NCBI GenBank assembly: GCA_004357505.1
Contig: SMWC01000105.1
Coordinates: 1 to 11,903, forward strand
Direction of reading: 5' to 3'
DNA: 11,903 bases
Origin: Gammaproteobacteria bacterium
GTDB lineage: Bacteria > Pseudomonadota > Gammaproteobacteria > Steroidobacterales > Rariloculaceae
A model generated the notes under the pieces. It was not told the origin of the DNA and did not search any database. It was given only the letters and a program-made list of their open reading frames with translations. The position numbers were made by a program, and so were the translations under genes. Numbering within the stretch: the first letter of the stretch is position 1; each line of letters opens with the position of its first letter. This document shows, piece by piece, positions 5,400 through 11,903 of this stretch.

Positions 5400-6731
5400 A
5401 TGGAGCGATGGATTCGACATCTTCAAGTGTGGCTCTGGCACCGCGACGTGCCGTCAGGAACGCTGCGGAAGAGCCTCCTGACAGTCTCACGCTTCCTCTA
5501 CGCCCTGGCCAGAGAACTCTCGTCAGGCGAGCTTAGCCTGCGCGCAATGAGTTTAGTGTATACGACCATGCTCGCGGTCGTGCCGCTACTAGCGCTGAGC
5601 TTCTCCATCCTGAAAGGCCTTGGCTTCCACCGTCAAATGGAGCCACTAATTCTGCGCGTTCTCGCGCCCCTGGGCCCGCGCAGCGAAGAGCTTACTGCCA
5701 CCGTTATTGGATTTGTAGATAACGTACAGGGCTCGGCGCTGGCCGGGGTGAGTCTGACGCTATTGATCGTCACCGCGTTATCGATGGCGAAGAAAGTCGA
5801 GAATAGCTTCAACTTCGTGTGGCGAGTTGATCGCCCGCGCAGCTTCGGGCGTCGCTTCAGCGAGTACCTGAGCGTGATGTTGCTCGGACCAGCACTGATG
5901 AGTGTCGCTATGCTAATGGTGGCAACGTTAGAGAACACCGCAGTCGTCAACCGACTGCGAGAGATAGAACCGCTGGGGAGTCTGATCGTCGGCGTAACCC
6001 AGCTAACGCCGTACGTGCTGGTTATTGGCGCGTTTACTTTTCTCTATGCGTTCGTACCGAATACAACGGTGCGGATTCGAACCGCTCTATTCGGGGGCGT
6101 GCTCGCCGGTATCGTCTGGGTCGGCTGCGGTGAGCTGTTCGCACAGTTCGTCGCCGGTACCGACCGAACCGCACTCATCTACGCCGGCTTCGCGACTGTG
6201 ATCTTCGGGATGCTATGGCTCTACTTCTCCTGGTTGATTCTACTGCTCGGCGCGCAGTTTACTTTCTTCTATCAGAACCCCGAATATCTTCGTCTTGACA
6301 TGCGCACACCGAACGTGTGTAACGAAGTGACTGAGCGCCTAGCTATCAGCGTGATGTTGATCGTAGGTCAGGCCACCAGCGAACCGTCGAATGGCTGCGG
6401 ACTTTCGGGCCTAGCGGCGCGAATTGGCGTTCCGCGGCATCTGTTGGATCCCGTCGTCGGGGCACTACGGGAAGCCCGATTGCTCGTCGAGACTACCGAG
6501 GAACGATTGATTCCCGCTAAGGATCTACGAAAAATCAGTATCGTCGAGATTCTCGCGTCGGTACGCGCAGCGGCTGCAGACGGACGATCAGCGGAGCCGG
6601 ACCAGTGGAATCCGACGGTCCAGGCCATAGCCCAGCAGATCGACGCCGCCGTATACGCAGCGGTAGTGTCCCGTTCTCTGGCTGATCTAGTAGACGAAGA
6701 CGCAGCATACGCACAGCCGGAGTCGTCGTAA
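5400..6731 (+). CDS. YihY/BrkB-family inner membrane protein with C-terminal winged-helix region
   Basis: This is a member of the YihY/BrkB membrane family. It was once misassigned as ribonuclease BN, and its real function is unclear; I do not assign one. About six membrane segments can be seen at roughly 51-75, 112-130, 155-177, 199-219, 230-252 and 262-289. The family motifs are VYTTMLAVVPLLAL (53-66), AMAKKVEN-like SMAKKVENSFNFVWRV (128-143) and YAFVPNTTVRIRTALFGG (216-233). The soluble C-terminal part (about 305-443) has a winged-helix-like stretch (LSGLAARIGVPRHLLDPVV, 335-353) seen in the longer members of the family. GACGGAG lies 7 nt before ATG 5400. It sits 40 nt after purC on the same strand and converges on pmbA with a 9-nt gap. 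Confidence 0.9.
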   Translation: MERWIRHLQVWLWHRDVPSGTLRKSLLTVSRFLYALARELSSGELSLRAMSLVYTTMLAVVPLLALSFSILKGLGFHRQMEPLILRVLAPLGPRSEELTATVIGFVDNVQGSALAGVSLTLLIVTALSMAKKVENSFNFVWRVDRPRSFGRRFSEYLSVMLLGPALMSVAMLMVATLENTAVVNRLREIEPLGSLIVGVTQLTPYVLVIGAFTFLYAFVPNTTVRIRTALFGGVLAGIVWVGCGELFAQFVAGTDRTALIYAGFATVIFGMLWLYFSWLILLLGAQFTFFYQNPEYLRLDMRTPNVCNEVTERLAISVMLIVGQATSEPSNGCGLSGLAARIGVPRHLLDPVVGALREARLLVETTEERLIPAKDLRKISIVEILASVRAAAADGRSAEPDQWNPTVQAIAQQIDAAVYAAVVSRSLADLVDEDAAYAQPESS

Positions 6732-6740
6732 GGAAATTCG

Positions 6741-8072
6741 TCAGTGGCCCGCAACCGTGAGACCTTCGACGAGAACCGATCCGCAGCGAATCGTTCCCCG
6801 CAGATCGACGTCAGAACCAATGGCCCGAATACCGTGGAACAATTCCTTCAGATTTCCCGCAATAGTGACTTCGTGAACTGGAAATACGATCTCGCCGTGC
6901 TCAACCCAGAAGCCCGCTGCGCCTCGCGAGTAGTCTCCGCTGACCATGTCGACGCCCTGCCCGAGTAACTCTCCGACCAAAAAGACTTGCGGACAATCGC
7001 GGAGCAATTGATCGAGCGAGCCAGTCGTGGGTTTCACGACGAGATTGTGAACGCCGCCTGCATTCCCGGTTGTCTGCAGCCCTAGCCGCCGCGCAGAGTA
7101 GCTCGTCAAGATGTAGCCCTGCAGAACTCCACTGTCTATTAGCTTTCTCGGGCGGGTCGCGACGCCCTCGTCGTCGAATGGTGCACTGCCCATCGCGCCG
7201 GGAATAAACGGATCCTCATCTATATCGACGAACTTAGGAAAGATCTGGTCGCCACATGCGTCCAACAGAAACGAAGCCTTGCGATATTGGCTCGTGCCCC
7301 GGATAGCCCCAATGAAGTGCCCGAACAGGCCCGCTGCCAGCTCCGCTGGATAGACCACCGGCACCTGCCGCGTTGAAATCTGCCTTGCTCCTAAGCGGCG
7401 CAACGTTCTGTGCGCCGCCTTTGTCCCGACTTGCTCCGGTGTCTCCAGAACGTCAGAGTTCCGCGCTACCGTTACCCAATAGTCGCGTTCTAACGCATTC
7501 TCGCTCTCTGCAATTACACCGCAGCTCAAGGAATGATTGGTCGTGGCGTAGCCACCGCAAAAGCCGTGACTGTTAGCGTAGACCTGTACGCCCCCACCAG
7601 TCGATACGGATGCTCCCTCCGAGTTCTTGATCCGCTTGTCCGTCGCGCGTGCGACATCCTCTGTTCGGCGCGCTAGCTCCTCGGCGGCTTCGACGGGTAG
7701 CTCCCATGGACGATAGAGATCCAGATCCGGGAACTCTTGCGCCATCAACTGCTCGTCGGCAAGACCAGCGTACTGGTCCTTCGCAGTAAAGCTCGCGATG
7801 CTCAGCGCTTTACGGGCGGTTTCTTTGATCGCCGCTGAAGAAAACTGTGCCGTGCTGGCGCTACCCTTGCAGCCTCCTACATACACGGTGATCGCCAGCG
7901 ACCGATCACGCTGGCGTTCAACCGACTCCAGTTCCCCCATGCGCACCGTCACCGATAGTCCCTCGCCGTAACTCACACCCGCTTCTACCTGATCGGCGCC
8001 GAGCGTGCGCGCGGTCTTGACAGCTTCCTCTGCCGTTACTTGAAGTGACTGCTGCACTTCGTGTGCGTTCAT
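6741..8072 (-). CDS. pmbA: TldE/PmbA subunit of the TldD-TldE metalloprotease
   Basis: PmbA (TldE) pairs with TldD in a heterodimeric protease that in E. coli matures microcin B17 and degrades the CcdA antitoxin; TldE lacks the zinc site and shapes the cavity. The 443 residues are close to the E. coli length (450). Conserved stretches include GADQVEAGVSYGEGLSVTVR near the N-terminus, PFDDEGVATRPRKLID, TTGNAGGVHNLVV, and GDYSRGAAGFWVEHGE (379-394). There is no HExxxH motif, as expected for this subunit. ATG 8072 follows a GAGGT ribosome-binding site with a 9-nt gap. It is divergent from purE, on the same strand as tldD about 0.9 kb away, and its stop lies 9 nt from that of the convergent YihY/BrkB gene. 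Confidence 0.96.
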   Translation of the reverse strand: MNAHEVQQSLQVTAEEAVKTARTLGADQVEAGVSYGEGLSVTVRMGELESVERQRDRSLAITVYVGGCKGSASTAQFSSAAIKETARKALSIASFTAKDQYAGLADEQLMAQEFPDLDLYRPWELPVEAAEELARRTEDVARATDKRIKNSEGASVSTGGGVQVYANSHGFCGGYATTNHSLSCGVIAESENALERDYWVTVARNSDVLETPEQVGTKAAHRTLRRLGARQISTRQVPVVYPAELAAGLFGHFIGAIRGTSQYRKASFLLDACGDQIFPKFVDIDEDPFIPGAMGSAPFDDEGVATRPRKLIDSGVLQGYILTSYSARRLGLQTTGNAGGVHNLVVKPTTGSLDQLLRDCPQVFLVGELLGQGVDMVSGDYSRGAAGFWVEHGEIVFPVHEVTIAGNLKELFHGIRAIGSDVDLRGTIRCGSVLVEGLTVAGH

Positions 8073-8102
8073 GAGTGGGCTACCTCGTGAGATAAAATGC
8101 TA

Positions 8103-8108
8103 ATTCTA
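8103..8108 (-). promoter_or_regulatory. Candidate -10 box of pmbA
   Basis: On the - strand the sequence reads TAGAAT (5 of 6 matches). The start would be near 8096, giving a leader of about 24 nt that contains the GAGGT ribosome-binding site at 8082-8086. The -35 region (TTCATC at 18 bp) is poor. The -10 box lies only 7 bp from that of the divergent purE, so the two promoters overlap. Confidence 0.4.
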
Positions 8109-8115
8109 ACTGCTG

Positions 8116-8121
8116 TACAAT
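8116..8121 (+). promoter_or_regulatory. -10 box of purE, placed for a leaderless mRNA
   Basis: TACAAT (5 of 6 matches) lies exactly 6 nt before the purE ATG at 8128, the same spacing as at coq7. Transcription should begin at or next to the ATG. No Shine-Dalgarno is present, and no good -35 hexamer is seen. Confidence 0.55.
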
Positions 8122-8127
8122 AGCGCG

Positions 8128-8619
8128 ATGAACCCCCTGGTCGGAATCATCATGGGCTCGATGTCGGACTGGGATATCATGCGCCATACGGCGGATACCT
8201 GCGACGGGCTAGATATTCCCAACGAAGTCCGGATCATATCGGCTCACCGTACGCCCGATTTACTTTTCGAATATGCCTCCAGCGCGTCCGAACGTGGCCT
8301 GGAGGTGCTGATAGCGGGTGCGGGAGGCGCGGCTCATTTGGCAGGTGTCACCGCTGCTAAAACGCAGCTGCCTGTACTCGGCGTCCCGATGCAATCTCAG
8401 ACATTAAGCGGCATCGATTCTCTGCTCTCCATAGTACAGATGCCGGCCGGCATCCCTGTCGGCACGTTAGCCATCGGCAAGGCTGGAGCGATCAATGCCG
8501 CTTTGCTGGCTGCCGCGATACTCGCCAACAAGCACGCCTCTATCTCAACCGCGCTGGCTGCGTACCGCAGACATCAGACTGATCGTGGCCTTAGCGCGCC
8601 GGACCCACGCGACAGCTAG
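8128..8619 (+). CDS. purE: N5-carboxyaminoimidazole ribonucleotide mutase (PurE, class I)
   Basis: PurE converts N5-CAIR to CAIR, directly before the PurC step of purine synthesis. The 163 residues match the class I bacterial length (169 in E. coli). The substrate loop GSMSDW is at 10-15, the catalytic histidine is His40 in SAHRTP (38-43), GAGGAAHLAG (64-73) follows, and MPAGIPVGTLAIG (105-117) is the class I signature. In class I organisms PurE works with PurK, which makes N5-CAIR, and purK usually follows purE. Here the next gene is an unrelated membrane protein on the other strand and no purK is in the window. ATG 8128 is the only start that keeps the first strand (LVGIIMGS). The gene sits between pmbA and the tldD block, in the opposite direction. 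Confidence 0.97.
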   Translation: MNPLVGIIMGSMSDWDIMRHTADTCDGLDIPNEVRIISAHRTPDLLFEYASSASERGLEVLIAGAGGAAHLAGVTAAKTQLPVLGVPMQSQTLSGIDSLLSIVQMPAGIPVGTLAIGKAGAINAALLAAAILANKHASISTALAAYRRHQTDRGLSAPDPRDS

Positions 8620-8678
8620 GATCCGCCGCTAATCGGGAGCGTATCCGGATGCGCCCCCAGTTGGCCGAGCTGTCTTCT

Positions 8679-8903
8679 TTAACCTTGAGACGAGTCGTCC
8701 AGGGCGCGACGGCTGCGACTCCGACGATACGCCCGGCGCCTGAGCCACACAACCAAGCCGGCTACCACGCTGGCGAGTCCCGCTGCAGCGAAGATTATCG
8801 GCCAGTACCAATAATTCAGATGGAGACTCGATGCCAGGAGCAGAAAGCCGACCACAAAATAGTAATAGGGTAGTGACTCGTATAACGGCCTCGCAAGCCA
8901 CAT
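8679..8903 (-). CDS. Small membrane protein with two predicted helices, unknown function
   Basis: I do not recognise the function. The 74 residues contain two hydrophobic segments, about 9-28 (ESLPYYYFVVGFLLLASSLH) and 32-54, joined by an aromatic turn (NYWYW). An arginine-rich tail (WLRRRAYRRSRSRR, 53-66) implies both ends are cytoplasmic. Three ATG codons lie in a row (8909, 8906, 8903). The AGGAG motif at 8912-8916 is 2, 5 and 8 nt from them respectively, so the second or third is likely used and the third is given here. The clear ribosome-binding site and the start only 78 nt after the tldD stop on the same strand support a real gene, probably co-transcribed with tldD. Its end lies 59 nt from the purE stop, convergent, with no clear terminator. 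Confidence 0.7.
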   Translation of the reverse strand: MWLARPLYESLPYYYFVVGFLLLASSLHLNYWYWPIIFAAAGLASVVAGLVVWLRRRAYRRSRSRRALDDSSQG

Positions 8904-8981
8904 CATCATTGCTCCTAGCGAGATCGGAAGCAGCCTAGCGCTACACAGATGTCGCTCATCGTAACGATCTTTTGCGAACTA

Positions 8982-10451
8982 TTAGGCCTCGGTTCCGCCG
9001 ACGGTCAAAGCGTCGATTCGTAACGTCGGTTGGCCTACTCCGACAGGCACCGATTGACCTTCCTTACCGCAGATCCCTACGCCCGGATCGAGTTCGAGGT
9101 CCGAACCGACCATGGACACTCGTGTCAAAACTTCGGGCCCGTTGCCGATTAACATGACGCCCTTCACGGGCGCGGTGATTTTACCATTCTCGATCAGGTA
9201 AGCCTCACTCGCCGAAAATACGAATTGTCCGGAAGTGATATCGACCTGGCCCCCGCCGAAATTCGGAGCGTATATCCCTTTATCTACCGACGCGATTATA
9301 TCTTCCGGTGCGTGCTTGCCCGGTAACATATAAGTATTGGTCATTCGCGGCATAGGCGGATACGCGAATGACTCTCGACGGCCGTTACCCGTAGACTTGG
9401 TCTTCATCAGGCCGGCATTGAGTTTGTCGTGTAAATACCCTTTGAGTATTCCTTTTTCTATCAACATATTGCACTGCGTCGGCGATCCCTCATCGTCCAT
9501 ATTGAGTGAGCCGCGGCGGCCGTCGAGCGTACCGTCATCGACGACGGAACACTCGGGCGTTGCCACACGTTGACCGATCAGGCCGGAAAAAGCCGAGGTC
9601 CCTTTGCGATTAAAGTCACCCTCAAGCCCATGGCCGATCGCTTCATGCAGCAGAATTCCGGGCCAACCCGGACCCAAGACGACGGGCATTACCCCGGCTG
9701 GGGAGTGGATCGCGTCCATATTCACCGACGCCTGGCGTACCGCTTCTGCGGCCAGGCTTCGAACCTTATCCGCCGCCGTCAGTAAGGACAGGTCTCCCCG
9801 CCCACCGCAGCCGGCGTAACCCTGTTCTCGACGATCGCCCTTTTGAATAATCACCGAGACATTGAGGCGCACCAGCGGTCTGATATCCGCGCCGAGAGTC
9901 CCGTCCGAACCCAGCACGAGTATCATTTCGTAAAGAATCGCAAGGCTTCCGATCACCTGGGTAACGCGCTCATCGATGGCCCGTGTCTCACGATCCAAAC
10001 GCAGTAACAGCTCGACCTTGTCGGCGTCCTCCAGACTCGCCGACGGATCTTCCGCCGGATAGAGTTTCTGAGAAGGAGTTGCCCGGGGCACTTTTACGCG
10101 ACCATCACCGCGCGTTCGAACGATTGACCTTGCCGCTTCGACGGCGTCCTTAAGCGCCGGGGCGTCGAGCTGATCGGAGTAGGCGAAGCCTGTTTTCTCG
10201 CCGGAAACTGCGCGCACACCGACACCTTGATCGACACTCTGGAAGCCGTCTTTGACGATGCCGTCCTCTATGGTCCAGGTCTCGAAACGCGTGAACTGGA
10301 AATACAGATCGCCATAGTCGAGCTGCCGTGTCATCAGCGCGCCCAAGGCCCGGTCCAGCTGGCTCAGGTCGAGCCCCGCGGGCTGCAATAGCTTACGGTC
10401 GACAATTGTTAATGCGTCTACGGGAGGGACGACATATTTTTGAGGTCGCAT
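8982..10451 (-). CDS. tldD: TldD catalytic subunit of the TldD-TldE metalloprotease
   Basis: TldD carries the zinc site of the TldD/TldE peptidase, a cytoplasmic enzyme that clips unstructured peptides. The 489 residues align along their length with E. coli TldD (481 aa), with about 7 extra residues at the N-terminus. The zinc motif is HEAIGHGLEGDF (269-280), giving His269, Glu270 and His274, and the third ligand is Cys461 in GVGICGKEGQS. Other conserved blocks are RQLDYGDLYFQ (42-52), DQGVGVRAVSGEKTGFAYSD (74-93), NGRRESFAYPPMPRMTNTYM (356-375) and YAPNFGGGQVDITSG (394-408). All catalytic residues are intact. ATG 10451 has no good Shine-Dalgarno. It lies 173 nt downstream of the yhdP-like gene, an order also known in E. 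coli, with a possible 39-codon ORF in the gap. The small membrane protein follows. Confidence 0.98.
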   Translation of the reverse strand: MRPQKYVVPPVDALTIVDRKLLQPAGLDLSQLDRALGALMTRQLDYGDLYFQFTRFETWTIEDGIVKDGFQSVDQGVGVRAVSGEKTGFAYSDQLDAPALKDAVEAARSIVRTRGDGRVKVPRATPSQKLYPAEDPSASLEDADKVELLLRLDRETRAIDERVTQVIGSLAILYEMILVLGSDGTLGADIRPLVRLNVSVIIQKGDRREQGYAGCGGRGDLSLLTAADKVRSLAAEAVRQASVNMDAIHSPAGVMPVVLGPGWPGILLHEAIGHGLEGDFNRKGTSAFSGLIGQRVATPECSVVDDGTLDGRRGSLNMDDEGSPTQCNMLIEKGILKGYLHDKLNAGLMKTKSTGNGRRESFAYPPMPRMTNTYMLPGKHAPEDIIASVDKGIYAPNFGGGQVDITSGQFVFSASEAYLIENGKITAPVKGVMLIGNGPEVLTRVSMVGSDLELDPGVGICGKEGQSVPVGVGQPTLRIDALTVGGTEA

Positions 10452-10504
10452 AGCTGACGCGTCTGGCGCTCGGTGATGTTATGCCCTAGAGCTGGCGCCG
10501 ATGC

Positions 10505-10624
10505 TCAAGAGCCGGGAAGCTTCCGCATACCTATCTTAAGCCACATCATATCCATATCTACCACGATCACGCCAGGGCCCGAGTCGAGTTCTAGGAGAAT
10601 CTCATCCCAACTATCCACGCCCAT
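10505..10624 (-). CDS. Possible 39-codon ORF directly after the yhdP-like stop
   Basis: Right after the TAG stop of the yhdP-like gene (10625-10627), and in the same frame, an ATG opens 39 codons ending in TGA at 10505-10507. The product begins MGVDSWDEILLELDSGPG, is acidic at its N-terminus and methionine-rich in the middle (VDMDMMWLKIGM), and matches nothing I recognise. AGGAG lies 3 nt before the ATG, slightly close but usable, and the position suggests translational coupling. It could equally be a former C-terminal extension cut off by the TAG, or chance. It covers most of the 173-nt gap before tldD. Confidence 0.25.
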   Translation of the reverse strand: MGVDSWDEILLELDSGPGVIVVDMDMMWLKIGMRKLPGS

Positions 10625-11903
10625 CTACTCCTGAACGGGGTTCAGCCCGCCCGGGGGCAGGTCGGCACAAAGCTCGCCTGTACTCAGGTCTTCTGGGCTC
10701 AACCGTTCTACCAACGGCTCCTGCCATGTTCCCGACATACAGTAGGATGCTCGGCCGATGCCTCTCAGCGGTTCCTTGAATATCTGCGTAAAGATCAGCA
10801 AAGCGGTTCCTATGCCGGGGCCGGCGAGGAAACCCACCGTCGGAAGTATCTTACCGGGCTCGGCGGTTACAACAGCCTGTTGTTGGTAAGTCTGGTCCTT
10901 CAGACCGGTGCGACCAACGATTCCGATGTCTGCCACCGGGCCAGTGAGTTTCAAGTTGTCCGTATAAGCGTTGCCATCGATAAGGACGAAAGTACCGCCA
11001 ACCTCGTCGAACACGAGGCCTCGATTAAAGACGTCTCTGAAATCCAGTGCCAGTCGCCGAGGCAATGCAGTAATACTCATTAGACCCATCACGCGACCGG
11101 CCCCGGGCTCTAGATCCAGTACGCTGCCTCGCTCGAGCCTAAGAGCGACATCGCCGCTGATACCCTGTTTCCAGTCCGCTGACGGTCCGCCGGGCCAGTG
11201 GACGCTCGCGGTGACCTCGGCGAATTCTCCCTCGAGAAGTGGATCCAGCCCAAGTTCATCCAGCGCGATGGCAACATTGTCGCTTTTGAGCGTGAGCGCC
11301 AAACGGGTCGTGAATTCCTGAGCACTATTAAACCACGTACCGCTACCCTCCAGCGTGTAGCCCTCACTAGCGGTCCGGAACGACGCCAAGCGAAGTCCCA
11401 AGATATCTGCCTGAATGTCTGCGTCGAGTTGACCGTAACGCCGCTGGCCTACTGCGAAGTCGGCGGCAGTGATGAGCAACCCCGGTAAGTCGCGCGGGTC
11501 TACCTGACTGGCCTCATCTGACTCGTCCACAGCGAGGTGTAATCGTTGCATGGTCGCTACAATCTGGGAACGGCTGCCGAGTTCCAACGGCAGAACTACC
11601 CGCCCGGCGACAGGCTCGCTGTCGATGTCTACGAGCCACGCGGACGACTCCCGCTTGACCACGAGTTTCGTCTGTCCAAGATGCTGACCGAAGGCAAAAA
11701 GGTCGGCAAATTCCAAGTTCACCGACGTGAGCAACGCGCCGACGCTGGTCTGGGAGCCGATTTCTTCGAACAGGTCCAACCAGTCGTCTAAGCGCACCTG
11801 GCCGAGTGAGCCCCGAATCTCTAAGCCATCCTGGGGAGGAAGTAGCGGATACGAGCCGCCGAATCGAACACTACCCTTGCGTAGCGACAAACCTTCGGCG
11901 CGA
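10625..11903 (-). CDS. yhdP: YhdP-family AsmA-like protein, C-terminal part
   Basis: YhdP proteins are large inner-membrane-anchored AsmA-like proteins that span the periplasm; in E. coli YhdP, with TamB and YdbH, supports phospholipid transport to the outer membrane. The frame is open to the window edge, so only the last roughly 425 residues are present and the true start lies beyond. The visible part is rich in beta-strand patterns typical of the repeating-groove fold. It ends with the family C-terminal signature: VGFLAGPGIGTALLIFTQIF followed by KEPLRGIGRASYCMSGTWQ and VERLS. A final stretch of about 26 residues ends in TAG at 10625-10627. A TTG at 11890 is in frame but is only an internal codon. 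Location just upstream of tldD agrees with the known yhdP-tldD order. The family is clear; the exact subfamily cannot be settled from a partial sequence. Confidence 0.88.
   Translation of the reverse strand, partial: RAEGLSLRKGSVRFGGSYPLLPPQDGLEIRGSLGQVRLDDWLDLFEEIGSQTSVGALLTSVNLEFADLFAFGQHLGQTKLVVKRESSAWLVDIDSEPVAGRVVLPLELGSRSQIVATMQRLHLAVDESDEASQVDPRDLPGLLITAADFAVGQRRYGQLDADIQADILGLRLASFRTASEGYTLEGSGTWFNSAQEFTTRLALTLKSDNVAIALDELGLDPLLEGEFAEVTASVHWPGGPSADWKQGISGDVALRLERGSVLDLEPGAGRVMGLMSITALPRRLALDFRDVFNRGLVFDEVGGTFVLIDGNAYTDNLKLTGPVADIGIVGRTGLKDQTYQQQAVVTAEPGKILPTVGFLAGPGIGTALLIFTQIFKEPLRGIGRASYCMSGTWQEPLVERLSPEDLSTGELCADLPPGGLNPVQE

Noticed and set aside
5400..6731. Calling the YihY/BrkB-like gene ribonuclease BN
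   Set aside because: That old label belongs to a different, metallo-beta-lactamase-fold enzyme; this is a multi-span membrane protein with no nuclease motif.
8629..8901. A 90-codon - strand frame overlapping the small membrane protein
   Set aside because: The alternative frame has clear hydrophobic helices and a well-placed AGGAG; this one has neither.
10460..10500. GGCGC/GCGCC inverted arms before tldD as an operator or terminator
   Set aside because: Only 4-5 paired bases, with bulges and no T-run; a chance match is likely in GC-rich DNA.

Overview
This window looks like a chromosomal housekeeping segment from a gammaproteobacterium. It has moderate GC content and is gene-dense. The basis is the set of genes: Coq7-type ubiquinone hydroxylase, a Crp/Vfr-type cAMP receptor, DjlA, TldD with TldE/PmbA, a YhdP-type AsmA-like protein next to tldD, and rplM-rpsI. 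The combination of coq7 near crp, and yhdP beside tldD, is what I would expect in Pseudomonas-, Xanthomonas- or Ectothiorhodospira-like lineages. I cannot name a genus from the sequence. I see no insertion sequences, prophage genes, CRISPR arrays or defence genes. I also find no convincing undescribed multi-gene system; the most interesting signals are regulatory.

Layout from left to right. (1) The 3' end of a lysine/alanine-rich histone H1-like (AlgP-like) gene, built from perfect 39-bp tandem repeats and followed by two hairpins. The second hairpin is a strong intrinsic terminator ending only 11 nt before rpiA. (2) rpiA on the + strand. (3) On the - strand, reading right to left, rplM (L13), rpsI (S9) and tRNA-Gln(CTG). 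All three may be one transcript, headed by a possible structured rplM leader. (4) Divergent from rplM, coq7 on the + strand with a consensus -10 box placed so that its mRNA would start at the ATG. Then crp on the + strand, with a perfect CRP operator about 61 bp upstream of its likely transcription start. (5) djlA on the - strand, ending 5 nt from crp. (6) On the + strand, purC followed 40 nt later by a YihY/BrkB-family membrane protein gene. (7) On the - strand, pmbA (tldE), ending 9 nt from that gene. (8) Divergent from pmbA, purE on the + strand, again with a -10 box exactly 6 nt before its ATG. (9) On the - strand, reading right to left, the 3' part of a yhdP-like gene, a possible 39-codon ORF, tldD, and a small two-helix membrane protein.

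How the genes relate: purC and purE act in the same purine pathway but sit in separate transcription units. TldD and TldE (PmbA) form one heterodimeric metalloprotease and lie about 0.9 kb apart on the same strand, with purE between them in the opposite direction. L13 and S9 are made from a classic autoregulated operon. CRP probably controls its own promoter. Two convergent gene pairs (crp/djlA and brkB/pmbA) are packed with almost no intergenic DNA.
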